The position numbers and the translations under genes are program-made. The notes beneath the pieces are model-generated. The model searched no databases and was not told the origin of the DNA. It saw nothing but the letters and a program-made list of their open reading frames with translations. Source: UBA8190 sp003453695 (lineage in GTDB: Bacteria; Actinomycetota; Acidimicrobiia; Acidimicrobiales; UBA8190). Taken from it: 22,995 nucleotides of DNA. Within the stretch, counting starts at the first letter, position 1; every line of letters begins with the position of its first letter. The stretch covers positions 1 to 22,995 of the forward strand of contig DAIRBY010000042.1 of assembly GCA_036796975.1 (NCBI GenBank), in the 5' to 3' direction. Below are positions 6,777 through 13,302 of the stretch, piece by piece.

Positions 6777-7574
6777 CTACGCGTCCGCCTCCCCGGCCAG
6801 CCGCCGGGCCGTGGTGAGGAAGCCGGTGTGGGCGACCATGCGGTGGTCGGGACGCACCGAGCGGGCCTCGACGTGCCAGGTGCGGCGCAACAGCTCCGAC
6901 GTCTCGGCCACTGCGAACCCCGAACCTTCCAGGGCGGCGCGCAGCTGGGACACCTGGGTGATCGACGGCAGGTAGGCGAGAAGGATGCCGCCGGGCCGGA
7001 GCGCCGTCCGAGCGTGGTCGAGCACCCGCCACGGCTCGGGCAGATCGAGCACCACCCGGTCGAGGGCGCGTTCGTCTATGCCCTCGTAGACGTCGCGTTC
7101 TTCGACCCGATAGGCGGTGTGCTCCCCCAAGAAGGCGGCCACGTTGGCCCGGGCCTGCCGGGCGAAGTCGGCGCGCACCTCGTAGCCCACCACCTCGCCA
7201 CCGGCGCGCACCATGGCCATGGACAGCGCTCCGGAGCCCACGCCCGCCTCGAGGACGCGGACCCCGGGCCCGATGTCGGCGGCCAGGAGGATGGCGCCCA
7301 GATCCTTGGGATAGATGACCTGCGCACCCCGGGGCATCTTGAGCACGACGTCGGCCAGGGTGGGGCGAAGGACGAGGAAGCGCCGTCCCGTCGTGGCCGC
7401 CACCGTCGAGCCCTCGGCACGACCCGTCACGTCGTCGTGGCTCACCACCCCCGAATGGGTGTGGAAGCTGCCCCCCGCCGTCAGCCGGACCAGATAGCGC
7501 CGGCCCCGTGGATCCACGAGCAGGACGCGCTCGCCCGCCGCCAGCGGCGCCGGGGCGGCCCCGTCGTCGCCCAC
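6777..7574 (-). CDS. trmI: tRNA (adenine-58-N1)-methyltransferase TrmI
   Basis: TrmI methylates N1 of adenine 58 in the T-loop of tRNAs using S-adenosylmethionine. The 265-residue protein aligns throughout with mycobacterial Rv2118c. The N-terminal beta domain contains GERVLLVDPRGRRYLV and FHTHSGVVSHDD. The linking segment MPRGAQVIYPKD follows, then the SAM-binding motif VLEAGVGSGALSMAM and the catalytic-region motif VVLDLPEPW. The open frame extends upstream to 7781, but that part is low-complexity and overlaps the preceding small gene. The GTG at 7574, 7 bases after that gene's stop, gives the expected N-terminus. It is the last gene of a five-gene operon of otherwise membrane-related or hypothetical proteins. 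Confidence 0.93.
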   Translation of the reverse strand: MGDDGAAPAPLAAGERVLLVDPRGRRYLVRLTAGGSFHTHSGVVSHDDVTGRAEGSTVAATTGRRFLVLRPTLADVVLKMPRGAQVIYPKDLGAILLAADIGPGVRVLEAGVGSGALSMAMVRAGGEVVGYEVRADFARQARANVAAFLGEHTAYRVEERDVYEGIDERALDRVVLDLPEPWRVLDHARTALRPGGILLAYLPSITQVSQLRAALEGSGFAVAETSELLRRTWHVEARSVRPDHRMVAHTGFLTTARRLAGEADA

Positions 7575-7581
7575 TCGGCGA

Positions 7582-7800
7582 TCAGCCGGGCGGGGCAGGC
7601 CTCGGGCCTTCTGCCGGGACCCAGGACGTGAGCACCAGCCGCTCCCCCGCCCGCAGGCGGCCGCTCCACACCACCTCGGGCCCCCGGCGACGGGCCCGTC
7701 GCACCAGCCACGCCACCACCCCGAGGGCCAGCCAGGCCGGCTCACCGGCCAGGCCACGGCGCAGTCCCCGCGACACCACATAAGAAAGCAGCCGCTCCAT
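7582..7800 (-). CDS. Small membrane-associated protein of unknown function
   Basis: A 72-residue protein with one hydrophobic stretch, AWLALGVVAWLV (about residues 22-33). A very Arg-rich segment (RRARRRG) follows, then a short beta-like tail (GERLVLTSWVPAEG). This suggests a single-pass membrane or membrane-bound protein with the basic side in the cytoplasm. I chose the ATG at 7800 because GGGGTGA lies 4 bases upstream; the GTG at 7803 is an alternative. It sits 15 bases after the preceding gene and 7 bases before trmI, so it is co-transcribed with them. I do not recognise the family. The tight spacing and lack of a better frame are the main evidence that it is real. Confidence 0.6.
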   Translation of the reverse strand: MERLLSYVVSRGLRRGLAGEPAWLALGVVAWLVRRARRRGPEVVWSGRLRAGERLVLTSWVPAEGPRPAPPG

Positions 7801-7815
7801 CACGTCACCCCGCGG

Positions 7816-8061
7816 TCACAGGCGGCGGATCTCCACCCAGGCGGCGCGCCGGCGACCGCGCCGCCGGCCCCAGAGATACGACAGCACCCCCACCGCCACG
7901 ACGGCGGCCACCGCCCCCACCAGCAGCTGGGGCCTGGCCGCCTCGACGCGGTCGTCGACGTCCCCGGCCAGGGCTCGCAGCTTGGCCTCGATGTCGTCGC
8001 GGGTGATGCGTCCCGGCGACGAGGAGGAGCGGCGCCGTGACCGGCTGCCCGTGAGGGTCAT
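7816..8061 (-). CDS. Small single-pass membrane protein of unknown function (resembles DUF3618)
   Basis: An 81-residue protein. It has a Ser/Arg-rich N-terminus, an amphipathic helix (RDDIEAKLRALAGDVDDRV), one clear membrane segment (LLVGAVAAVVAVGVLSYLW, about residues 48-66) and a strongly basic tail (GRRRGRRRAAWVEIRRL). This layout resembles DUF3618-type and YtxH-type small envelope proteins that often accompany holin-X genes, but the assignment is tentative. The ATG at 8061 overlaps the stop of the upstream gene (ATGA), indicating translational coupling. The frame is open further upstream to 8103, which I consider out of the gene. Confidence 0.7.
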   Translation of the reverse strand: MTLTGSRSRRRSSSSPGRITRDDIEAKLRALAGDVDDRVEAARPQLLVGAVAAVVAVGVLSYLWGRRRGRRRAAWVEIRRL

Positions 8062-8378
8062 CGAGGCCCCTGGCGTCGTGCCGGTCCCCGGGCCACCCGC
8101 CACACAGCCAGGGCCGCCACCACCGCGGCGGCCCCCCCCGTGGCCAGGTAGGGCACCCAGGTCAGCTTGCCGGCGAAGGTGGTCCCCGTCTCGGTCTGCA
8201 GCGCCCGGAGCAGCCCCAGGAGCAGGATGGCCAGGCCCACGGCCAGGAAGCTCGAGCCCAGCACGCCGAAGAGCAGGAACCTGCCCACCCCCTTCAGGGG
8301 GCCGAGGGTCTCCTGCTTGGCGTAGGCGACGACCAGCTCCACCACCTCGCCGGCGTCACTTCTCACCCCTTCAGCCAC
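8058..8378 (-). CDS. Holin-X-like small membrane protein (putative phage holin superfamily III)
   Basis: A 106-residue protein. A short helix (AGEVVELVVAYAKQETLGPL) precedes a long hydrophobic hairpin: segment one FLLFGVLGSSFLAVGLAILL and segment two around YLATGGAAAVVAALAVW. The C-terminus is basic. This is the pattern of actinobacterial chromosomal proteins annotated as putative holin-X (PF07332-like); their function is not lysis as far as known. The GTG at 8378 has a well-placed GAGGAG and overlaps the thioesterase stop by 8 bases. An ATG at 8393 would overlap by 23 bases and lacks a Shine-Dalgarno sequence. It is the second gene of the thioesterase-trmI operon. Confidence 0.75.
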   Translation of the reverse strand: MAEGVRSDAGEVVELVVAYAKQETLGPLKGVGRFLLFGVLGSSFLAVGLAILLLGLLRALQTETGTTFAGKLTWVPYLATGGAAAVVAALAVWRVARGPARRQGPR

Positions 8379-8889
8379 GACGCTCCTCGTCATTCTCGGG
8401 TGCCGCTCGGGGCGCCAGGATATAGGTCGAGCTGGCCCGGGCCACCGGCCGGCCGTCCTCGGCCACCACCTCGGCCTCGACGAAGGCGACGCGCTCGCCG
8501 CCCGCCACCACCTGGGCGGTGACCGTGAGCGAGCCGCCGGGCCGCACGGGAGCGAAGAAGCTGATCTTGAGCTCGGCGTTGGCCGATCGCACCTTGCGGC
8601 CCCGGGCCCACGTCACGCTGGAGGCCCCCATGGCCGAGTCGCAGAAAGCGGCCAGGAACCCGCCTTGGAGGACGCCGGCGGGGTTGCAGAAGCGCTCGTC
8701 GGCCGCCATGCGCCACACGGTCCGCCCCGGCTCCGACTTGTCGTGGCACACCATGCCCAGGGTGAGGTCGCAGTTGGGGGGAACCTGCATGCGCCCGGCC
8801 GCCACGGCCCGAAGGTAGCCCGGGCGGGCGGCGTCGACCTGCGAAGTCTTCCCGCCTATCGTCGGCTTCGTGCCGTTCGCCTCCGCCAT
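8371..8889 (-). CDS. PaaI-type hotdog-fold thioesterase
   Basis: A 172-residue single-domain hotdog protein of the PaaI/acyl-CoA thioesterase group, which hydrolyses CoA thioesters in the cytoplasm. Key segments are FCNPAGVLQGGFLAAFCDSA, holding the Asn-x-Gly / GGFLA...D active-site helix with Asp as the likely general base. SANAELKISFFAPVRPGG and a C-terminal beta strand pair (ARASSTYILAP) complete the fold. The physiological substrate cannot be read from the sequence. The ATG at 8889 begins a good family-length protein with GGGGTG 7 bases upstream. It is first in a five-gene operon ending with trmI, and its start codon shares the CATG tetranucleotide with an internal ATG of the divergent FIST-domain gene. 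Confidence 0.88.
   Translation of the reverse strand: MAEANGTKPTIGGKTSQVDAARPGYLRAVAAGRMQVPPNCDLTLGMVCHDKSEPGRTVWRMAADERFCNPAGVLQGGFLAAFCDSAMGASSVTWARGRKVRSANAELKISFFAPVRPGGSLTVTAQVVAGGERVAFVEAEVVAEDGRPVARASSTYILAPRAAPENDEERRG
8834..8862 (+). promoter_or_regulatory. Candidate promoter of the FIST-domain gene, inside the thioesterase gene
   Basis: TCGACC (8834-8839, 4 of 6 matches) and TATCGT (8857-8862) are spaced by 17 bases. The predicted start lies at the GTG at 8870, which is preceded by no Shine-Dalgarno sequence, so a leaderless message is likely. The whole promoter sits within the first codons of the divergent thioesterase gene, whose transcription would pass through it. Confidence 0.5.
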
Positions 8890-10033
8890 GAGCGAGCACC
8901 CCGTGACCGCCCATGCCGTGGGCGAGGTCACCGGCCAGGTGCTCGAGCGCCTCGGGGAGCGGCCGGACCTGGTCCTCGTCTTCGTCACCCCGCCTCACGC
9001 CGGCGCCCTGGAGGACGTGGTCGGCGCCGTCGACGCCGTGCTCCATCCCCTGGTGCTCCTCGGCGGCGCGGCGGAGTCGGTGGCCGGGCCCCACCGCGAG
9101 GTGGAGCAGAGCGCGGCGGTGACGCTGTTGGCGGCCCGCACCGGACCGCTCGTCCCTCTGGACCTCGACGCGGTGGTCGATGGGGTCGACGAGACGATGT
9201 CGCTCGCCGGCTGGCCCACCGACCTCTCCTTCGAGCCCCAGGCGGCGGTGCTCGTCGCCGATCCCTACAGCTTCCCGGTCGAGGAGTCCCTGGCGTGGAT
9301 CGACCGCCGGCACCCGGGCCTCCCGGTTGTGGGGGGAATGGCGTCGGCGGGACGGGGTCCGGGGGGCAACCGTCTCGCACTGGGCACGGGCGTGCGCACC
9401 GCCGGCGCCGTGGGCGCCCTGCTGGGCCCGGGCCTCGCCGTCGAGACGGTGGTGTCCCAGGGATGCCGGCCCTTCGGCCATCCCCTCGTCGTCACCAAGG
9501 CCGAGGGCAACGTCATCTTCGAGCTCGCCGGCCGGCCGGCGCTGGAGCGGCTGGTCGGCCAGGCCCACGACACGCTCGACGAAGAAGAGGTGCGGCTGCT
9601 CGAGACCGGGGGCCTCCATTTGGGCCGCGTCATCGACGAGCACCGCGACAGCTTCGTCCGCGGCGACTTCCTGGTGCGCAATGTGGTTGGTGCCGACCGG
9701 CGCAGCGGCGCCATCGCCGTGGGCGACGTGGTGCCGGTGGGGACCACCGTGCAGTTCCACCTGCGCGACGCCGACAGCGCCGATGTGGACCTGCGCGCCA
9801 TGCTGCGCGGGCGGCACGCCGACGCCGCGCTCCTGTTCACCTGCAACGGACGCGGCACGCGCCTGTTCGAAGCGCCCGACCACGACGTGGGCGTGCTCAC
9901 CGACGAGCTGGGCCCGATCGCCGTCACCGGGTTCTTCGCCGCCGGCGAGCTCGGGCCGGTGGGTGGACAGAATTTCCTGCACGGCTTCACCGCTTCGGTG
10001 GCCCTGCTGCGCGACCTGCGTCCCACCCAGTGA
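8870..10033 (+). CDS. FIST-domain sensory protein (FIST N and C domains)
   Basis: A 387-residue soluble protein composed of FIST_N followed by FIST_C. The C-terminal signature is clear: ALLFTCNGRGTRLFEAPDHD, then GPIAVTGFFAAGELGPVGGQ and NFLHGFTAS. Central segments such as VVGGMASAG and SQGCRPFGHPLVVTKAEGN are also typical. FIST domains are predicted small-molecule (possibly amino-acid) sensors. In other bacteria they are often attached to chemotaxis, GGDEF or kinase domains. Here no output domain is present, so it may act with a separate partner. I chose the GTG at 8870 from the promoter spacing; the ATG at 8888 (codon 7) is an alternative. A 7-bp hairpin follows the stop, and tkt begins 76 bases downstream from its own promoter. 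Confidence 0.9.
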   Translation: MPFASAMSEHPVTAHAVGEVTGQVLERLGERPDLVLVFVTPPHAGALEDVVGAVDAVLHPLVLLGGAAESVAGPHREVEQSAAVTLLAARTGPLVPLDLDAVVDGVDETMSLAGWPTDLSFEPQAAVLVADPYSFPVEESLAWIDRRHPGLPVVGGMASAGRGPGGNRLALGTGVRTAGAVGALLGPGLAVETVVSQGCRPFGHPLVVTKAEGNVIFELAGRPALERLVGQAHDTLDEEEVRLLETGGLHLGRVIDEHRDSFVRGDFLVRNVVGADRRSGAIAVGDVVPVGTTVQFHLRDADSADVDLRAMLRGRHADAALLFTCNGRGTRLFEAPDHDVGVLTDELGPIAVTGFFAAGELGPVGGQNFLHGFTASVALLRDLRPTQ

Positions 10034-10053
10034 CACCGCATTGGCCTGCGGTG
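10034..10053 (+). terminator. Hairpin after the FIST-domain gene
   Basis: A perfect 7-bp stem CACCGCA / TGCGGTG with a 6-base loop begins directly after the stop codon. There is no T-run, as is common in GC-rich actinobacteria. It may separate the FIST-domain gene from the sugar-phosphate operon, which has its own promoter. Confidence 0.45.
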
Positions 10054-10074
10054 CAGCAGCCCAGCTCCCGCCCG

Positions 10075-10102
10075 TTGGGCCACCCGGGCGAACGGGTACG
10101 GT
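10075..10102 (+). promoter_or_regulatory. Candidate promoter of the tkt operon with an embedded inverted repeat
   Basis: TTGGGC (10075-10080) and TACGGT (10097-10102) are 16 bases apart. The -10-like box ends 7 bases before the GTG of tkt, so the message would be leaderless. An inverted repeat CCCGTT (10071-10076) / AACGGG (10091-10096) with a 14-base gap overlaps the -35 box and abuts the -10 box. That position would suit a repressor site. No regulator is suggested by the sequence. Confidence 0.45.
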
Positions 10103-10109
10103 GGGCCAG

Positions 10110-12119
10110 GTGAGCATCGGTGCCCCCGACCTGGTGCGGGACCCGGAGCTGGAGCAGCTCGGCATCAACGTGGTGCGCGGCCTGGCCATGGACGCGCCCC
10201 AGCGGGCCAACTCCGGCCACCCGGGCACCGCCATGGCCCTGGCACCGCTGGCGCACGTGCTGTTCACCCGGATCATGTCCCACGATCCCAGCGAACCCTC
10301 GTGGCCGGACCGGGACCGGTTCGTCCTCTCCGCCGGACACGCCTCGATCCTGCTCTACAGCTTCCTGTTCCTCACCGGCTACGGCCTGACGCTCGAGGAC
10401 CTGCGGGACTTCCGTCAGTGGGGCTCGCGGACACCGGGCCACCCCGAGGTCCACCACACGCCCGGCGTGGAGGTGACGACGGGGCCCTTGGGCCAGGGCG
10501 TCGGCAACGGCGTGGGCATGGGCCTGGCCGAGCGCTGGCTGCGGGCCCGATTCGGGCCCGAGGTCGTGGACCACTACACCTTCGTCATCTGCTCCGACGG
10601 TGACCTCATGGAAGGTGTGAGCCACGAAGCGGCGTCGCTGGCCGGACATCTCGGCCTGGGGCGGCTCGTCTACGTCTACGACGACAACCACATCACCATC
10701 GACGGCGCCACCGAGCTGGCCTACAGCGACAACGTGGCCGAGCGGTTCGCCGCCTACGGGTGGCACACCGAGGTGCTGGGCGAGATCGCCAACGACACCG
10801 ACGCCCTCGAGTCGGCGCTGCGCCGTGCCATCGCCGTCGACGACAAGCCGTCCATGCTCGTCCTGCGCAGCCACATCGGCTGGCCGTCGTCGGCCGTCGA
10901 CACCGCCGCCGCCCACGGCGATCCGCTCGGGGAGGACGTGGTGCGCCGCACCAAGGAGATCCTGGGCCTCCCCCCTGACCAGCAGTTCTGGGTGCCCGAC
11001 GAGGTGCTGGGCTACTACCGCGCCTGCGTGGTGCGCGGCGAGCGACAGCGCGCCCAGTGGACGGCGCGCTTCGAGGCCGCCCCCGTCGACAAGGTGGTGT
11101 GGGAGGCGTGCCAGGCCGGCCGGGGACTCTCGGGCTGGGAGGCCAAGCTGCCCACCTTCGAGCCCGGCACCGGCCTGGCCACCCGCCGCGCCATCAAGCA
11201 GTGCCTGGACGCCACCGCCGAGGTCATCCCGGGGCTGGTGGCCGGCGCCGCCGACCTCACCGGCAACACCGGGATGAAGCTCGACAACGGCACGCTGCAG
11301 GCGGCCGACGACCCCGGCGGGAACCAGGTGCACTACGGCATCCGCGAGCACGCCATGGCCGGCGCCATGACGGGGATGGCGCTGCACGGCGGCGTGCTTC
11401 CCGTGGGCGGGACGTTCTTCATCTTCAGCGACTACATGCGGCCCGCCGTGCGCCTCGCCGCCCTGTCCGAGGCACACGTCGTGTACTCGTGGACCCATGA
11501 CTCGGTGGGTCTGGGCGAGGACGGCCCGACCCATCAACCCGTCGAGCACCTGGCCGCCATGCGGGCCATGCCCAACCTGCGGGTCATCCGTCCCGCCGAC
11601 GCCAACGAGACGGCGCACGCCTGGCGCATCGCCGTGGACAGCGACGGCCCCACCGGGTTGGTGCTGTCGCGCCAGTCCGTACCGGTGCTCCGGGGCACGG
11701 CCGAGGCCTTCGAGGGCGTGGCCCGTGGCGGCTACGTCCTGCAGCCGGCCACCGGCACGCCCGACATCGTGCTCGTCGGCACCGGGAGCGAGGTGCACGT
11801 CTGCATCGAAGCGGCTGCCCGCCTCGCCGCCGGGGAAGGCGGCGAACGCCTGTCGGCGAGCGTCGTGTCGATGCCCTCATGGGAGCTGTTCGCGTTGCAG
11901 GACGGGGCCTACCGCCACAGCGTCCTTCCCGCTCACGTGCCCAAGCTGGCCGTGGAGGCGGCGGCGTCGCTCGGGTGGGACCGCTACGTCGACGACAGTG
12001 TGTCGATCGACCACTTCGGCGCCTCGGCACCCGGCACGTCCGTGCTCGAGCACTTCGGATTCACGGCCGAGAACGTGGCGGGCCGGGCCCGGGCGCTGCT
12101 CGATCGCTCCCGGGCCTGA
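10110..12119 (+). CDS. tkt: Transketolase
   Basis: Transketolase is a thiamine-diphosphate enzyme that moves two-carbon units between sugar phosphates, linking the pentose phosphate pathway to glycolysis. The 669-residue protein has the expected order of motifs: SGHPGTAMALAPLAHVLF, GPLGQGVGNGVGMGLAERW and the thiamine-diphosphate/metal motif SDGDLMEGVSHEAASLAGH...DDNHI. The catalytic Glu lies in YGIREHAM, and the THDSVGLGEDGPTHQP sugar-binding loop follows. The usual DGND-like segment after GWH reads GEIANDTDAL here, a minor variation. The frame is open far upstream into the FIST gene, but homology begins just after the GTG at 10110. The stop codon lies in the loop of a perfect hairpin (12109-12128). 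It is the first gene of the sugar-phosphate operon. Confidence 0.96.
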   Translation: MSIGAPDLVRDPELEQLGINVVRGLAMDAPQRANSGHPGTAMALAPLAHVLFTRIMSHDPSEPSWPDRDRFVLSAGHASILLYSFLFLTGYGLTLEDLRDFRQWGSRTPGHPEVHHTPGVEVTTGPLGQGVGNGVGMGLAERWLRARFGPEVVDHYTFVICSDGDLMEGVSHEAASLAGHLGLGRLVYVYDDNHITIDGATELAYSDNVAERFAAYGWHTEVLGEIANDTDALESALRRAIAVDDKPSMLVLRSHIGWPSSAVDTAAAHGDPLGEDVVRRTKEILGLPPDQQFWVPDEVLGYYRACVVRGERQRAQWTARFEAAPVDKVVWEACQAGRGLSGWEAKLPTFEPGTGLATRRAIKQCLDATAEVIPGLVAGAADLTGNTGMKLDNGTLQAADDPGGNQVHYGIREHAMAGAMTGMALHGGVLPVGGTFFIFSDYMRPAVRLAALSEAHVVYSWTHDSVGLGEDGPTHQPVEHLAAMRAMPNLRVIRPADANETAHAWRIAVDSDGPTGLVLSRQSVPVLRGTAEAFEGVARGGYVLQPATGTPDIVLVGTGSEVHVCIEAAARLAAGEGGERLSASVVSMPSWELFALQDGAYRHSVLPAHVPKLAVEAAASLGWDRYVDDSVSIDHFGASAPGTSVLEHFGFTAENVAGRARALLDRSRA

Positions 12120-12128
12120 GGGCCCGGG
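12109..12128 (+). promoter_or_regulatory. Perfect GC hairpin with the tkt stop codon in its loop
   Basis: The arms CCCGGGCC (12109-12116) and GGCCCGGG (12121-12128) pair perfectly over 8 G:C base pairs around the tetraloop TGAG, which contains the tkt stop codon TGA. No T-run follows and tal starts only 44 bases later, so it is unlikely to be a full terminator. It could trim or protect the message, partially end transcription, or affect ribosome release and tal expression. Confidence 0.5.
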
Positions 12129-12171
12129 TCCGGCCGGGCGCTCGAGCGACAGGGAACGAAAGGGAGCGGCC

Positions 12172-13302
12172 ATGACGAAGCTGCAGCAGCTCTACGAGGA
12201 GCAGGGCCAGAGCCCGTGGCTCGACAACATGCGGCGCGAGTACCTGCGCACCGGCAGGCTCGAGGCCATGATGCACGCCGGCATCAGGGGGGTCACGTCC
12301 AACCCCACCATCTTCGCCAAGGCCATCGAGGGGGGCTCCGACTACGACGAGCAGTTCGGCGACCTCCTGCGCAGCCACAGCGTCGAGGAGGCCTACTGGG
12401 AGATGGTGGTGGACGACATCAGTGGTGCGCTCGAGGTGCTGCGCCCCGTGAACGACGCCTCGGCCGGGGACGACGGGTTCGTGTCCATCGAAGTGGCGCC
12501 GCAGCTGGCGCACGACACCGCCGCCACCATCACCTCGGCCCGCCACTTCCACGAGCTCATCGACAAGCCGAATCTGTACGTGAAGATCCCCGCCACGGCC
12601 GAGGGACTGGGTGCGATCCGCGCCATGGTGGCCGAGGGCAGAAACATCAACATCACCCTGTTGTTCAGCCTGGAACGCTACGGCGAGGTCATCGACGCCT
12701 ACTTCGGTGGGCTCGAGGATTACCTGGCCGGCGGCGCCAGCGACCTGTCCGGCGTCCACGGCGTGGCCTCGTTCTTCGTGAGCCGCGTCGACACCGAGGT
12801 GGACCGTCGCCTCGACACGTTGGCCTCCCAGGACCCGGGGCGGGCCGAGGAGCTGCGCCCCCTGCGGGGCACGGCGGCGGTGGCGCAGGCCCAGCTCGCC
12901 TACCAGCTCTTCCTCGAGCGCTTCTCGGGCAGCCGGTGGGAGGCGCTGGCGGCGCGCGGCGCCAACCGGCAGCGGCCCCTGTGGGCGTCGACGTCGACCA
13001 AGAACCCCGCCTATCCGGACCTCAAGTACGTCGAGGCCCTCATCGGGCCCGACAGCGTGGACACCATGCCCGACGACACCATCGCCGCCTTCGAGGACCA
13101 CGGCACGCTCGAGCGCGGCGTCGACGCCGACCCCGACGGCGCCCGGGGCGCCCTGGAGCGCCTGGAGGCGGCCGGCATCGACATGGCGGACGTGGGCCAG
13201 ACCCTCGAGGACGAGGGCGTGGCCAGCTTCTCGAAGTCGTTCGACCAGCTCATCCAGGTCCTCACCGACAAGGCCGGGGCGTTGTCGGCCGGGGGGTCGT
13301 GA
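12172..13302 (+). CDS. tal: Transaldolase
   Basis: Transaldolase transfers a dihydroxyacetone unit through a Schiff base, converting sedoheptulose-7-P and glyceraldehyde-3-P to erythrose-4-P and fructose-6-P. The 376-residue protein belongs to the longer actinobacterial/cyanobacterial type. The start region reads SPWLDNMRREYL, followed by GVTSNPTIFAKAI. Lys138 in LYVKIPATAEG is the Schiff-base lysine; GRNINITLLFSLERY and PLWASTSTKNPAYPDLKYVE complete the signature. An AGGGAG Shine-Dalgarno sequence lies just before the ATG at 12172. The end overlaps the start of pgi by 4 bp (GTGA). The upstream gap of 52 bases from tkt holds half of the stop-codon hairpin. Confidence 0.95.
   Translation: MTKLQQLYEEQGQSPWLDNMRREYLRTGRLEAMMHAGIRGVTSNPTIFAKAIEGGSDYDEQFGDLLRSHSVEEAYWEMVVDDISGALEVLRPVNDASAGDDGFVSIEVAPQLAHDTAATITSARHFHELIDKPNLYVKIPATAEGLGAIRAMVAEGRNINITLLFSLERYGEVIDAYFGGLEDYLAGGASDLSGVHGVASFFVSRVDTEVDRRLDTLASQDPGRAEELRPLRGTAAVAQAQLAYQLFLERFSGSRWEALAARGANRQRPLWASTSTKNPAYPDLKYVEALIGPDSVDTMPDDTIAAFEDHGTLERGVDADPDGARGALERLEAAGIDMADVGQTLEDEGVASFSKSFDQLIQVLTDKAGALSAGGS

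Noticed and set aside
7575..7781. N-terminal extension of TrmI to 7781
   Set aside because: The translation is Trp/Cys/Gly/Arg-rich and overlaps the preceding small gene. TrmI homology starts at the GTG at 7574.
8058..8378. Holin-like protein as evidence of a lysis or defence module
   Set aside because: No endolysin, spanin or defence genes are nearby; the neighbours are housekeeping genes in a tight operon.
9180..10109. N-terminal extension of the transketolase frame into the FIST gene
   Set aside because: The extension is Ser/Pro/Arg-rich shadow sequence. Transketolase homology begins right after the GTG at 10110, which has a promoter-like hexamer 7 bases upstream.
8390..10276. 628-codon minus-strand open frame across the FIST gene
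   Set aside because: Opposite a clear FIST protein, with low-complexity translation. The true minus-strand gene here is the thioesterase in another frame.
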